DNA of 54,239 nt from Kordia zhangzhouensis (GTDB lineage: Bacteria; Bacteroidota; Bacteroidia; Flavobacteriales; Flavobacteriaceae): assembly GCF_001005305.1 (NCBI RefSeq), contig NZ_LBMH01000018.1, positions 1-54,239 on the forward strand, given 5' to 3'. Below are positions 9,137 through 18,682 of the stretch, piece by piece (positions within the stretch are counted from its first letter, which is position 1; each line of letters opens with the position of its first letter). The notes under the pieces were generated by a model. It did not search any database, had not been told where the DNA came from, and saw only the letters and a list, made by a program, of their open reading frames with translations. Made by a program: the position numbers and the translations under genes.

Positions 9137-10825
9137 ATGCAATTATCAGAACAAGAAATCGTTCGTAGAGAAAAGCTAGCGAAGCTACGCGAACTCGGAA
9201 TCAACCCGTATCCAGCAAATTTGTATCCTGTAAACCACACTTCGAAACAGGTAAAGAAATCATTTGCTGAAGGAAAACAGGTGATTATTGCTGGAAGATT
9301 GATGTCACGACGTATTCAAGGTTCTGCTTCTTTTGCAGAATTGCAAGATGCTGAAGGAAGAATTCAAGTATACTTTAATAGAGATGAAATTTGTTCAGGA
9401 GACGACAAATCTCATTATAATGAAGTGTATAAAAAATTACTAGATATTGGTGATTTTATAGGAATTGAAGGAGAATTATTTACCACAAAAGTGGGAGAAA
9501 AAACAGTGATGGTAAAAAACTTTACCTTATTAAGTAAAGCTTTAAAGCCTTTACCTCAACCACGTACGGATAGTGATGGAAAAGTACATGACGCATTTAC
9601 CGATCCTGAACAACGTTATCGTCAACGATATGCCGATCTTGTTGTAAATCCTCAAGTTAAAGAAGTTTTTGTAAAGCGCACAAAGTTGTTCAATGCTATG
9701 CGTACTTTTTTTAATGACGCTGGCTATTTTGAAGTTGAAACTCCAATTTTACAACCTATTCCTGGTGGTGCAGCCGCACGTCCATTTGTAACACATCACA
9801 ATTCATTAAACATTCCATTGTACATGCGAATTGCGAATGAATTGTACTTAAAACGTTTAATCGTTGGTGGATTTGATGGTGTTTACGAGTTTTCGAAAAA
9901 CTTTAGAAATGAAGGAATGGACCGCACACACAATCCAGAGTTTACCGCAATGGAAATCTATGTTGCTTACAAAGATTACAACTGGATGATGGAGTTCACT
10001 GAAAAGTTATTAGAGTATTGTGCAATTGCCGTTAACGGAACTACAAAAACCACATTTGGCAAACATACAATCGATTTTAAAGCTCCTTACAAACGTGTAA
10101 CCATGACACAATCGATTATTGACTTTACTGGATTTGACATTACAGGTAAAACTGAAGAAGAAATCCGTGAAGCAGCTCAAAATATGGGCGTTGAAGTTGA
10201 TGACACGATGGGAAAAGGGAAATTAATCGATGAAATTTTTGGAGAAAAATGTGAAGGAAATTATATAGAACCAACGTTCATTACTGACTACCCAAAGGAA
10301 ATGAGTCCACTATGTAAAGAACATCGTGACAATCCGGAATTGACAGAACGTTTTGAATTGATGGTTTGCGGAAAAGAAATTGCCAACGCATATTCAGAGT
10401 TGAACGACCCAATTGATCAACGAGAACGATTTGAAGCTCAGTTGAAACTCTCTGAAAAAGGAGACGACGAAGCAATGTTTATTGACAATGACTTTATTCG
10501 TGCGTTAGAATATGGAATGCCACCAACTTCTGGTTTAGGAATTGGAATGGATCGACTAGTTATGTATTTGACCAACAATTCATCTATTCAAGAAGTTTTG
10601 TTCTTCCCACAAATGAAGCCAGAACGCAAACAAGTTCCATTAACCGACGAAGCAAAAGCTATATTAGAGCTATTGAAAAAAGCAGAATCTTTACCATTAG
10701 CTGATCTTAAAATACAAGCTGGCTTATCGAATAAAAAATGGGACAAGTCCATCAAAGAATTAACAAAAAACAATTTAGCAAAAGTTGAAAAGAATGATGA
10801 CGGACTATTTGTTAAACTAGCATAA
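9137..10825 (+). CDS. lysS: Lysine--tRNA ligase (class II)
   Basis: Charges tRNA-Lys with lysine; cytoplasmic. The frame is open from 9035, but Met at 9137 (MQLSEQEIVRREKLAKLREL) is the family start and lies after the predicted promoter, giving 562 residues. It has an OB-fold anticodon domain (about 50-145), then the class II core: motif 1 around FFNDAGYFEVETPIL, motif 2 FRNEGMDRTHNPEFTAMEIY, and motif 3 GLGIGMDRLVMYL. The last 65 residues (from about QVPLTDEAKAILELL) are a helical extension that I recall as usual in Bacteroidota LysS but absent from the E. coli enzyme. A strong terminator follows. Confidence 0.97.
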   Translation: MQLSEQEIVRREKLAKLRELGINPYPANLYPVNHTSKQVKKSFAEGKQVIIAGRLMSRRIQGSASFAELQDAEGRIQVYFNRDEICSGDDKSHYNEVYKKLLDIGDFIGIEGELFTTKVGEKTVMVKNFTLLSKALKPLPQPRTDSDGKVHDAFTDPEQRYRQRYADLVVNPQVKEVFVKRTKLFNAMRTFFNDAGYFEVETPILQPIPGGAAARPFVTHHNSLNIPLYMRIANELYLKRLIVGGFDGVYEFSKNFRNEGMDRTHNPEFTAMEIYVAYKDYNWMMEFTEKLLEYCAIAVNGTTKTTFGKHTIDFKAPYKRVTMTQSIIDFTGFDITGKTEEEIREAAQNMGVEVDDTMGKGKLIDEIFGEKCEGNYIEPTFITDYPKEMSPLCKEHRDNPELTERFELMVCGKEIANAYSELNDPIDQRERFEAQLKLSEKGDDEAMFIDNDFIRALEYGMPPTSGLGIGMDRLVMYLTNNSSIQEVLFFPQMKPERKQVPLTDEAKAILELLKKAESLPLADLKIQAGLSNKKWDKSIKELTKNNLAKVEKNDDGLFVKLA

Positions 10826-10874
10826 CTTTTAAAGAATACGTTTGAGCTTTCCTCAACGTACTTTTTAAAAAATC

Positions 10875-10908
10875 AAAAAAGGAACTGCAAAATTGCAGTT
10901 CTTTTTTT
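10875..10908. terminator. Bidirectional intrinsic terminator after lysS
   Basis: An A tract, then GGAACTGC, loop AAAATT, GCAGTTC and seven T. It ends lysS and overlaps the last codon of the convergent gene at 10907. Confidence 0.9.
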
Positions 10909-12403
10909 AATTTACCAACTCCAATGTTGTTTCATACAAATTAGCCTTATTCATTTTTGCTTTCAACCACGCATAAAAACTCATCACAAATATATCTTCT
11001 TCTACACGTGCTTTCCACTGAAAAGAATTTTCTACAGTAGTTTTAAACTCTACCGAAGTGACTTTTTCTGGTGTGTGATAGTAGTTTTTTACAAATTTTA
11101 AAAAAGTGATTACGCGTGTTTCCTCCACTCTTTTCAAAAATGGATAATAGGACCTTTGAAAGCTTGCAAAACGAGAATCTACATAGGAAATATTCCCCAA
11201 TTCAATGTGTAATAATATTTCTATGAGATTTTTTTTTATTACCCATTCAATTCCCACTTTCTCTTCGTACCATTTGTCTGTATGGTAAAATTCAGAAAAT
11301 AGCTGTTGCGCTTTTTTAAAAAGACCTTGCTGAAAGTAACAAACAATTAGACTTATATATACGTCCAACATTTCTTCAATATCATATTTTTTTAAACTTT
11401 TGACACGTTCCAATATCGAAATAGCTTTGACTGCATTTCCCAAATAATTATGATTTAATGCATATAAAAATTGATATTTAAGCTCTGAGTCTTTGTAAAA
11501 CCGTTGTTTTTGTCGCATCATTTGCTCTTTCATTATATCTAAGTAATACAAGCTTTCTCGGAATCTTTTTTTGCGAAAAAAGATGTTCGCTATTAGATAG
11601 AGCACTTTAATATGATATATTAAATGCTTGTCTGTTTGCTTTAATCGATTTGATATGTCCTTATAATTATCAACCACAAATGAGGTCACGTTAAAATAAT
11701 CTCTCTTAACGGCTGCTACGGAATTTATGATTTGCACCAACTGATATAATGATTTGTATGTCAGCCCAATTTCCTTAGAAATATCAAAGCGAGTGTAGGT
11801 TTCCTGGAGTAGCTCATTGAGCGATATTACAACTCCTTGATGTTCGACTTTTTGCAGTTGTTCTTTAATAACCGCATACGCCATATTAAGTTTTTCTTCT
11901 TGCAAAAAATCTTGTTGATTGGTAGAAAATTTAGCAATCAGCACTTCCAAATCAGGTGCAAACTCTGTAGTATGTGCGTATTGAATTTGTGTATGATAGA
12001 TTTCATTAAGCAATGAAAAATGCAACGAATCTTTTGCTTTTCTTTCAGCTTTCTGCAATACTTTATATGCTGTTTTATATTGTTTTTGAAGCAATAAATT
12101 ACGTGCCACAAGTATGTATTTGGTAATTTCTAATTCTGTAGAAACTTCATGTGTTAAACTTTGTGTAGCCATAAAGTCTAACAACGAATTCCATAATCGT
12201 TTTCGCAAACCATGATAAGCAGACTTATTCGTAGTTCCATAAAGTTTTTGAGGAATTTCTTTTGAAGGATATTTAGCCAATAACAATTTTACTAATTGAA
12301 TATTTTTAGTATCCTGACGCTTATTTTTAAGCGATAAATATTTTATAAACTCTTGTTGTTCTTCTTTGGCAAACTGTAAAATAATGGAAGAAATAGCAAT
12401 CAT
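10907..12403 (-). CDS. TPR-like helical repeat protein, unknown function
   Basis: 498 residues, no signal peptide and no transmembrane segment. Almost entirely alpha-helical, with paired helices spaced about 35-40 residues apart (for example ITKYILVARNLLLQKQYKTAYKVLQKAERKAKD, KVLYLIANIFFRKKRFRESLYYLDIMKE, LDVYISLIVCYFQQGLFKKAQQLFSEF), the pattern of tetratricopeptide solenoids. The N terminus carries a basic segment (FIKYLSLKNKRQDTKNIQLVKLLL). Similar solitary cytoplasmic proteins are frequent in Flavobacteriaceae and uncharacterised. A 177-base AT-rich gap separates it from the divergent YiaA-like gene. Confidence 0.65.
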   Translation of the reverse strand: MIAISSIILQFAKEEQQEFIKYLSLKNKRQDTKNIQLVKLLLAKYPSKEIPQKLYGTTNKSAYHGLRKRLWNSLLDFMATQSLTHEVSTELEITKYILVARNLLLQKQYKTAYKVLQKAERKAKDSLHFSLLNEIYHTQIQYAHTTEFAPDLEVLIAKFSTNQQDFLQEEKLNMAYAVIKEQLQKVEHQGVVISLNELLQETYTRFDISKEIGLTYKSLYQLVQIINSVAAVKRDYFNVTSFVVDNYKDISNRLKQTDKHLIYHIKVLYLIANIFFRKKRFRESLYYLDIMKEQMMRQKQRFYKDSELKYQFLYALNHNYLGNAVKAISILERVKSLKKYDIEEMLDVYISLIVCYFQQGLFKKAQQLFSEFYHTDKWYEEKVGIEWVIKKNLIEILLHIELGNISYVDSRFASFQRSYYPFLKRVEETRVITFLKFVKNYYHTPEKVTSVEFKTTVENSFQWKARVEEDIFVMSFYAWLKAKMNKANLYETTLELVN

Positions 12404-12579
12404 TATATCATCCTTTTTTTATTATTTAAAAAACTAATATACAATTATTTATGATGAAATATAAACATACTATATAATCCTTTTTCAATAAAATTTAAAT
12501 TTACAAATAACTATAGCTTTTGCACATTTGTTCCATCAACAACAAAAACAAATCAATCATCATTTAAAAAATTAAAATT

Positions 12580-13050
12580 ATGGAACAACAAACATTTGTA
12601 AATTCAGAAGAAACAAAAGAAAAATTTCCTAAAAATGTAATCGAAAAGAATCCTTTCAAACCAACACCGGCTTTTGTTTCTGCATCTTGGGCAGCTTTAT
12701 TTATAGGAATGGTATCGTATTGCGTTGGTTTATGGAATGCTAATATGGAGTTAAACGAAAAAGGCTACTATTTTACCATTTTACTATTTGGTTTATTCTC
12801 TGTAATCTCTGTTCAAAAAGCTGTTCGTGATAAAATGGAAAAAATTCCCGTTACTGAGATTTATTATGGTATTAGTTGGTTTACCACGATTGCTTCTATT
12901 GTATTATTAGTGGTTGGATTGTGGAATGCAGAGCTGGCATTAAGCGAAAAAGGATTTTACGGAATGGCATTTACCTTAAGTTTATTTGCTTCAGTATCTG
13001 TACAGAAAAATACAAGAGATTTACAAGCATTCAAGAATCAAAACGATTAA
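12580..13050 (+). CDS. YiaA/YiaB-family inner membrane protein
   Basis: 156 residues with four transmembrane helices in two similar halves. Each half carries the family signature: [23 protein letters not shown] with [27 protein letters not shown], then [20 protein letters not shown] with [27 protein letters not shown]. This internal duplication defines the YiaA/YiaB domain. Function is unknown even in E. coli. It is monocistronic, with a hairpin terminator just after the stop. Confidence 0.9.
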   Translation: MEQQTFVNSEETKEKFPKNVIEKNPFKPTPAFVSASWAALFIGMVSYCVGLWNANMELNEKGYYFTILLFGLFSVISVQKAVRDKMEKIPVTEIYYGISWFTTIASIVLLVVGLWNAELALSEKGFYGMAFTLSLFASVSVQKNTRDLQAFKNQND

Positions 13051-13066
13051 ATGTTGGTTGATTCAC

Positions 13067-13103
13067 AAACCTCGCAATAACATCATGATACGTTGCGAGG
13101 TTT
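13067..13103. terminator. Intrinsic terminator after the YiaA-like gene
   Basis: AAACCTCGCAA, a 15-base loop, then TTGCGAGGTTT followed by ATTT. The 11-bp stem is perfect; the T run after it is short. Confidence 0.75.
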
Positions 13104-13136
13104 ATTTCTCAATATACATAAAATAATATTTGTAAA

Positions 13137-13403
13137 ATGAACGATCATCTAAAGTCTTATATCATCATGAGTAGTGGTTTTTTAACGCTACTGATGAGCT
13201 TCTGTATTCCTGTTGGAAATGGCGGTATAAGTATTATACTTGTAATTACAACTCCTCTATGTATCCTTTTAGGAATCATTTTTGGAGTATTTTACCAGAT
13301 TTTTACTAGAAAAATAAGCAACAAGTCTCTTAAAAATAGTATCTTTTTAGGACTCTTAATAGTACTGCTTTTTTTAACATTAGTAGGATATCCATATCGA
13401 TAA
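13137..13403 (+). CDS. Small membrane protein, unknown function
   Basis: 88 residues with three hydrophobic segments (about 9-28, 31-54, 66-85) joined by short loops; the second loop is basic (TRKISNKSLKNS). No family recognised. It lies 25 bases before the DUF2157 gene on the same strand and could be the first gene of that unit, since a terminator stands upstream. Confidence 0.6.
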   Translation: MNDHLKSYIIMSSGFLTLLMSFCIPVGNGGISIILVITTPLCILLGIIFGVFYQIFTRKISNKSLKNSIFLGLLIVLLFLTLVGYPYR

Positions 13404-13428
13404 TCACAAACACTCAAAATTTAAAATT

Positions 13429-14718
13429 ATGAGTTCTAAAATTACAAACGACCTGCCAGAATTAGTAGAGAATGGCATTATTTCTACTGAAATTGCGCAA
13501 CGAATTGAAGCATATTATCAGCAACATAACGAACCTGATTCCAACAAATTATTCACTATTTTCGGAATTTTAGGCGGCACATTAATAGGATTGGGAATCA
13601 TCCTTATTACGGCACATAATTGGGATCATTTTTCGAGAATAACCAAATTATTTTTTGCCTTCCTTCCCATGTTAATTGGGCAATTTGTATTAGGGTTTAG
13701 TATCATAAAAAACAAAAGCGCAGCTTGGAAAGAAGCAGCTACTGTATTCTTATTCTTTTCTGTTGGTGCTTGTATTGCTTTGATAAGTCAAATTTACAAC
13801 ATTCCAGGAAGCTTGGCTGGTTTCTTGCTCTTATGGACTTTACTTTGCGTTCCACTATTGTTCGTTACCAAATCTAAGGCAGCTATAATTTTACATTTGT
13901 TTTTTTGCACCTATTATGCTTTAGAAACTGGATATCGTGTGTTTGGCTCAAACGAAACTATTCCTCAGTTTTACTTTTTATTGCTGCTTTTTCCATTATG
14001 GAGATATATTCAAATAATTCGGTCACAACAACCAAGTGCAGTCATTCATATACTACATTGGTTATTTCCACTGAGTATTACTATTTCGTTACCAGTATGT
14101 ATTGAGCAAAGTGAAGGTGTTGGTTTTTTACAATACTTACTCTTATTTGGAATTTTATATAACATTGGACAACTTCCGTATTTTACTAACAAATCTTCCA
14201 TTAAAAATGGATACCAGGCTTTTGGAACTATTGGAACCACTATTGTGTTACTAATTACCAGTTTCCGTTTTATGTGGAAACACGAATTTGATGATGTAAT
14301 TTTTAATTCCTTAGAATTTTTCACAGCAGTAGTATTGTTCATGATTGCAAGCGGATTATTATACATAAATAGCAAGCGATTTACTTCTCAGAATTTCAAT
14401 CTATTCTATTTTGTTTTTCTTTTCTTCGGAATTATCTTTTTCATAGGAATAATCAATGATATTGTGGCAACTATTCTAATCAACGTGTTGCTCTTTGCCT
14501 TAGGTGTTACTACCATTCAAATTGGCGCAAAAAAATTAGACTTTGGCTTGCTCAACTTCGGAATGCTAATTATTACAGCAATGATTATCTGTCGCTTCTT
14601 TGACACCAATATCGCTTTTGAATTAAGAGGACTCATGTTCGTTTTGGTTGGAATTGGTTTTTTTACCACCAATTATTTTATGTTAAAAAAGCAAAAACGC
14701 AGTGAACTCAAAAAATAA
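13429..14718 (+). CDS. DUF2157 multi-pass membrane protein
   Basis: 429 residues. The N-terminal soluble segment (LPELVENGIISTEIAQRIEAYYQ, about 8-30) is the DUF2157 signature. It is followed by some twelve transmembrane helices from residue 42 to the end, with a short basic C terminus (KKQKRSELKK). The family often occurs beside GDYXXLXY proteins, as here (6-base gap), implying a shared function. No activity is known; it is presumably an inner-membrane protein. Confidence 0.85.
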   Translation: MSSKITNDLPELVENGIISTEIAQRIEAYYQQHNEPDSNKLFTIFGILGGTLIGLGIILITAHNWDHFSRITKLFFAFLPMLIGQFVLGFSIIKNKSAAWKEAATVFLFFSVGACIALISQIYNIPGSLAGFLLLWTLLCVPLLFVTKSKAAIILHLFFCTYYALETGYRVFGSNETIPQFYFLLLLFPLWRYIQIIRSQQPSAVIHILHWLFPLSITISLPVCIEQSEGVGFLQYLLLFGILYNIGQLPYFTNKSSIKNGYQAFGTIGTTIVLLITSFRFMWKHEFDDVIFNSLEFFTAVVLFMIASGLLYINSKRFTSQNFNLFYFVFLFFGIIFFIGIINDIVATILINVLLFALGVTTIQIGAKKLDFGLLNFGMLIITAMIICRFFDTNIAFELRGLMFVLVGIGFFTTNYFMLKKQKRSELKK

Positions 14719-14723
14719 TACTC

Positions 14724-15278
14724 ATGAAAAAAACATATATCTATCTACTATTTAGCATTATGGTAATTGCGCAAATTGCAGTTGCTGGGCAAATTGTATA
14801 CAAATACGAACGCACAATTGCTTCTAATAACATGTACAAGTTTAAAACTGCTCCAATTGACCCAAATGACCCTTTTCGCGGCAAGTACATTGCATTGCGA
14901 TATGAAATCAATTCATTTGCAACAACCGATGACGATTGGGAATATGATCAAAAAGCGTATGTGTATATTTCTAAAGACGAAGATGGATTTGCCGTTTTAG
15001 AAACTGTTTCTAAAACCTTGCTCCCAAATACCGATTTTGATTATATAGAAGTTGATAATTTGAATTATTACAGTGGCAAAGTACACTTTGAACTGCCTTT
15101 TAATCGCTATTACATGGAAGAATCTAAAGCGTATGATGCAGAAACTTTAGCCAGAGAAGCCCAGCGTGGGGATGCGCCTGCAACAGTTTACGCAGTGGTA
15201 CATATTGAAAATAATTTACATGTCTTAATCGATATTGTGGTAAATGGTGTTTCTATTAAAGAAGCCGTTGCAAAATAA
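14724..15278 (+). CDS. GDYXXLXY-family protein
   Basis: 184 residues with one N-terminal helix (5-25) and a mainly beta exported domain. The family signature is at 53-60, GKYIALRY, with Lys where the name motif has Asp. The start follows the DUF2157 stop by six bases, a standard cotranscribed pair. The gene ends one base before the convergent ABC ATPase gene with no terminator between, so the opposing transcripts probably overlap. Function unknown. Confidence 0.82.
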   Translation: MKKTYIYLLFSIMVIAQIAVAGQIVYKYERTIASNNMYKFKTAPIDPNDPFRGKYIALRYEINSFATTDDDWEYDQKAYVYISKDEDGFAVLETVSKTLLPNTDFDYIEVDNLNYYSGKVHFELPFNRYYMEESKAYDAETLAREAQRGDAPATVYAVVHIENNLHVLIDIVVNGVSIKEAVAK

Positions 15279-15279
15279 A

Positions 15280-15942
15280 TCAAGTTGGCAAACTCCCTTC
15301 AGAAATATATTTATAATCTTCCAATTCTGTGAGTTTTTTGATACGTGTAGAGCTTCCATTTTTGATTAAATAAAGAGCATCTGAAACTTCTGTAATTTCA
15401 CGATAAAGATGATCTGTAATAACTATGGCTTTATGCTTTTTCTCTTTTTGCATAAGCTGTTTGATGGCTTCAACTTGTAAAGGTGATATATGTGAAAAAG
15501 GTTCGTCTAATAAAATGATTCTTGAAGGTGTTTTTAGCGTCATAAAAACTTCAACAATACGTCGCTGTCCTCCAGAAAGTGTTCCAAACTTTTGATGCAT
15601 CTCAAAATGATTTGCTTCAAAAAAAGACAGGAAATCACTTTCTGAAACTTGGTATAATTGCAAAGCTTTACGAATGGATAAAAAATTAGGAACGAAATGA
15701 TGTTGTGGTAAATACTTCACTATACCCGTTTCATACAACTTTTTCAAAACAACTTCCCCATCTACTTTTATCAATTTATACTTAGACCGAAGTGATCCAA
15801 AAATAATCTTTAACAAAGTACTTTTGCCACAACCATTACTACCTAATATTCCTGTAATTTGCCCTTCTTCTGCTTTTAAGTACACCCCATACAACAATTG
15901 CACACCATGGTAGTACTTCTCTATATTATCTACTTCTAACAT
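15280..15942 (-). CDS. ABC transporter ATP-binding protein
   Basis: 220 residues, a complete nucleotide-binding domain. Walker A GSNGCGKST (34-42), Q-loop near LPQHHF (79), signature LSGGQ (122-126), Walker B RIILLDEP (Asp146, Glu147) and the switch His178 in ITDH. Sequence character is closest to LptB/LivF-type ATPases, but it is shorter. One base separates it from the small membrane gene upstream, the likely partner. Substrate unknown; a tiny partner with three helices would be unusual for a full exporter, so other subunits may be elsewhere. Confidence 0.88.
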   Translation of the reverse strand: MLEVDNIEKYYHGVQLLYGVYLKAEEGQITGILGSNGCGKSTLLKIIFGSLRSKYKLIKVDGEVVLKKLYETGIVKYLPQHHFVPNFLSIRKALQLYQVSESDFLSFFEANHFEMHQKFGTLSGGQRRIVEVFMTLKTPSRIILLDEPFSHISPLQVEAIKQLMQKEKKHKAIVITDHLYREITEVSDALYLIKNGSSTRIKKLTELEDYKYISEGSLPT

Positions 15943-15943
15943 A

Positions 15944-16231
15944 TTAATAGTAAAAAAATTGAAGCAGAAAAATATCTACTGTAATGAACAGAAGTAGCAA
16001 TAATATAATTGTCCGATTACGTATTCCTAAATTGTATAAAAAATACAACGAACTCTGATTATTTACTTTTTTTGAGAGAAAAAATATAAAAGGAAGAAAA
16101 ATTTTAGCAGAAATGAGTAACGGTTCAGCATGTACTGAAAACCACTTGCAAAGAATATACATAAAAGTCAAAAAAACAGAAAGCATCAGCAATTCCTTTG
16201 CGTAAAAAAAGACATATAGAATATTTTTCAT
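15944..16231 (-). CDS. Small membrane protein paired with the ABC ATPase
   Basis: 95 residues with three hydrophobic helices (about 10-29, 40-53, 74-94) and little else. Its stop lies one base before the ATPase start, so translation is probably coupled. It is too short for a classical ABC permease domain (usually five or six helices). It could be a minimal or accessory subunit. No family recognised. Confidence 0.65.
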   Translation of the reverse strand: MKNILYVFFYAKELLMLSVFLTFMYILCKWFSVHAEPLLISAKIFLPFIFFLSKKVNNQSSLYFLYNLGIRNRTIILLLLLFITVDIFLLQFFYY

Positions 16232-16387
16232 TTTTGTTTTGGTTGTTTTTCAAAGAAAAGAATTTCAGTAACGTCAAATCGTTAAGTCCTACCTAAATTC
16301 TGTTAAACAATTGCCAAAAATAACTTACACGTTAAACCTTTTGCTTACTAAAAAGTCATAGAAGCAAAATTTAAAACGATAGAAATT

Positions 16388-16852
16388 ATGAAAAACATCC
16401 TGTATGCCCTTGCCATCGTATTTACTTTGAATGTAGCTGCTCAAGAAGGCAATGAACGCCATGAACAACACGAAAGAAGAGAAATGAAGAAAGAGTTTTT
16501 GCAAAAACTCACACCAGAACAAATTGCAACGTTAAAAACTAAAAAATTAACACTTGCGTTGGATTTATCTGAAGCGCAGCAGCAACGTATATTAGCACTA
16601 ACTACAGCCGAAGCAAAACAGCGCAAAGCAAAAATGGAAGCGTTACAAGTTAAAAAAGAAAAAGGGGAAAAACCAACAGAAGCAGAACGCTACCAACATA
16701 TGAATGAACGTTTGGACGCGCAAATCGCTTTGAAGAAAGAAATGAAAAATATCCTCTCTAAAGAACAATATGAAAAATGGGAGAAGATGCAAATGCATAA
16801 AAAGAAAGGGAAGAAAAAAATGAAAAGAAAGCACAAAGCGCACAAAGAGTAA
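16388..16852 (+). CDS. Spy/LTXXQ-like periplasmic protein
   Basis: 154 residues. Signal peptide ends near NVAAQ (about 19). The mature protein is a charged all-helical chain with two LTXXQ-type motifs, LTPEQIATLKTKKL and LSEAQQQRILALT, as in Spy/CpxP-like chaperones, and a very basic tail (KKKGKKKMKRKHKAHKE). Bacteroidota members are often annotated DUF4890. A role in envelope stress or metal tolerance is inferred from Spy only. Its own terminator follows, and a second protein of similar type comes next. Confidence 0.68.
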   Translation: MKNILYALAIVFTLNVAAQEGNERHEQHERREMKKEFLQKLTPEQIATLKTKKLTLALDLSEAQQQRILALTTAEAKQRKAKMEALQVKKEKGEKPTEAERYQHMNERLDAQIALKKEMKNILSKEQYEKWEKMQMHKKKGKKKMKRKHKAHKE

Positions 16853-16855
16853 AAC

Positions 16856-16889
16856 AAAAAAAGGGAAGCTAAAAAGCTTCTCTTTTTTT
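16856..16889. terminator. Intrinsic terminator
   Basis: A-rich arm then GGGAAGCT, loop AAAA, AGCTTCTC and seven T; one G-T wobble in the stem. It ends the Spy-like gene. Confidence 0.85.
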
Positions 16890-16950
16890 GCTATTTCTGT
16901 ACAATTTTAGTATTATTGATGCATTATTCAGCTAACAACTACTAACAATT

Positions 16951-17292
16951 ATGAAAAAATACATTACACTATTCACGTTCGTGTGTGTTTTATTTTTAGG
17001 AATGAATTCCGCAACAGCACAAGAGACGCCTGAAGTAAAGGCCAAAGCGAAAACGCTTGAATTAGTTAAAATGCTTGAATTGTCTGAAGCACAAGTAAAA
17101 CAAGTATTCGCTATTTATTTAAAATATGAAAACGACCGATTAGAGCAAGGTGCTTCAATGGCAGATGTTCGTAAACAAATCAATCAAGTACTTCTTCCTG
17201 CGCAGCAACGAGAATTTAAAGCTAGCTACCACCAAGAGTTAGTAAGAGAAAAAAAAATGAAAAAAGGAAAGACAGTTGTTGACGAACAATAA
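16951..17292 (+). CDS. Small secreted helical protein (Spy/LTXXQ-like)
   Basis: 113 residues with a signal peptide ending near NSATAQ (about 24). The mature part carries LELSEAQVKQVFAIYLKYEND and INQVLLPAQQREFKASYHQEL, the paired helix pattern with the LSxxQ motif seen in its upstream neighbour, so the two probably share an origin although overall identity is low. The C terminus is basic. Promoter not identified; a strong terminator follows. Function unknown. Confidence 0.68.
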   Translation: MKKYITLFTFVCVLFLGMNSATAQETPEVKAKAKTLELVKMLELSEAQVKQVFAIYLKYENDRLEQGASMADVRKQINQVLLPAQQREFKASYHQELVREKKMKKGKTVVDEQ

Positions 17293-17301
17293 CTGTTTAC
17301 T

Positions 17302-17352
17302 TGATACAAAATAAAAAACTCGGCTATTTGCCGAGTTTTTTATTTTGTATCA
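17302..17352. terminator. Long perfect bidirectional terminator
   Basis: A 23-bp perfect inverted repeat around a 5-base loop: TGATACAAAATAAAAAACTC plus GGC on the left and its exact complement on the right. The GC part of the stem (ACTCGGC) is next to the loop and flanked by A and T tracts, so it can terminate both the upstream gene and the convergent hemL. Confidence 0.9.
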
Positions 17353-17376
17353 TTAGGAAAAGCTATTTTTTTAAAA

Positions 17377-18660
17377 TTATAATTCAGCAGCCACCTCTTT
17401 TACTGCTTGAATAGTTACATCCAAATCTTCATAGGTTAGGGCATCTGATAAAAACCACGTTTCAAAAGCAGATGGCGCAATATATATACCTCTCTCTAAA
17501 AGACCATGGAAAAATTTCTTGAACCGATCATTGTTCCCCTTAGCAGCAGAAGCAAAATCTACTACAGGTGCTTCACAAAAATGAACTGAAATCATAGAAC
17601 CTATTCGGTTAATATAATGATTTACACCTGCTTCAGTAAGCACTTTTTTCATTCCTTCATGTAAATACGCAGTTTTTGCTTGCAAACTAGAAAAAACGGC
17701 TCCTTCGTTCAATTCTTTTAGCATTGCCAATCCAGCTGCCATTGCCAACGGATTTCCACTTAAAGTTCCTGCTTGATACACTGGTCCTAATGGAGCTAAA
17801 TGACTCATAATTTCTTTTCGAGCTGCAAATGCACCCACAGGTAAACCACCTCCTATCACTTTTCCGAAACAAACAATATCTGCATGAATTCCTAACAGTT
17901 CTTGTGCTCCTCCTTTTGCCAAGCGAAAACCTGTCATTACCTCATCAAAAATTAATAAAATTTCATGGGCATCGCAAAGGGAACGAAGTCCTTCCAAGAA
18001 ACCTTTTTTTGGCGGAATGCATCCCATGTTTCCAGCTACTGGTTCAATGATAATACAGGCAATTTCTCCCTGATTTTGAGCAATAATTTCTTTAACATTC
18101 TCCAAATCATTAAACCGTGCCAACAAAGTATCTTTTGCAGTTCCTTGAGTAACACCTGGACTATTTGGGCTTCCAAATGTTACAGCACCACTTCCTGCCT
18201 GAATTAAAAATGCATCACTATGACCGTGGTAGCAACCTGCAAACTTGATTATTTTGTCTTTCCCGGTATACCCACGTGCCAAACGAACTGCACTCATACA
18301 AGCTTCAGTTCCACTGTTTACAAAACGTATCATATCTATATTTGGCACCATAGAAACAGCTAGTTCTGCTATTTTAGTTTCAATTTCTGTAGGCATTCCA
18401 AAAGAGGTTCCTTTTTGAGCCTTTTCAATAACCGCATCAATTACAGGAGTATGTGCATGTCCTAAAATCATTGGCCCCCATGAATTGATATATTCAATAT
18501 ATCGTTTCCCATCTTCATCTGTGATATATGCTCCTTTGGCTTCCTTCACAAAAATAGGAGTCCCACCAACTGCTTTAAAGGCACGAACAGGAGAATTGAC
18601 ACCTCCAGGAATTACTTTCTGTGCTTCAGCAAATAACGCGCTGCTACGTTTATATTCCAT
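17377..18660 (-). CDS. hemL: Glutamate-1-semialdehyde 2,1-aminomutase
   Basis: PLP enzyme converting glutamate-1-semialdehyde to 5-aminolevulinate in the C5 heme pathway; cytoplasmic. 427 residues, full length. Seen: VNSPVRAF near the N terminus, [18 protein letters not shown] (116-133), YHGHSDAF (145-151), the cofactor-binding FDEVMTGFR (238-246), and the Schiff-base Lys267 in [15 protein letters not shown]. It lies 22 bases downstream of the glucosaminidase gene on the same strand. The start ATG at 18660 matches the family N terminus. Confidence 0.97.
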   Translation of the reverse strand: MEYKRSSALFAEAQKVIPGGVNSPVRAFKAVGGTPIFVKEAKGAYITDEDGKRYIEYINSWGPMILGHAHTPVIDAVIEKAQKGTSFGMPTEIETKIAELAVSMVPNIDMIRFVNSGTEACMSAVRLARGYTGKDKIIKFAGCYHGHSDAFLIQAGSGAVTFGSPNSPGVTQGTAKDTLLARFNDLENVKEIIAQNQGEIACIIIEPVAGNMGCIPPKKGFLEGLRSLCDAHEILLIFDEVMTGFRLAKGGAQELLGIHADIVCFGKVIGGGLPVGAFAARKEIMSHLAPLGPVYQAGTLSGNPLAMAAGLAMLKELNEGAVFSSLQAKTAYLHEGMKKVLTEAGVNHYINRIGSMISVHFCEAPVVDFASAAKGNNDRFKKFFHGLLERGIYIAPSAFETWFLSDALTYEDLDVTIQAVKEVAAEL

Positions 18661-18682
18661 GTTATATGTTATGTTTTTTTAA

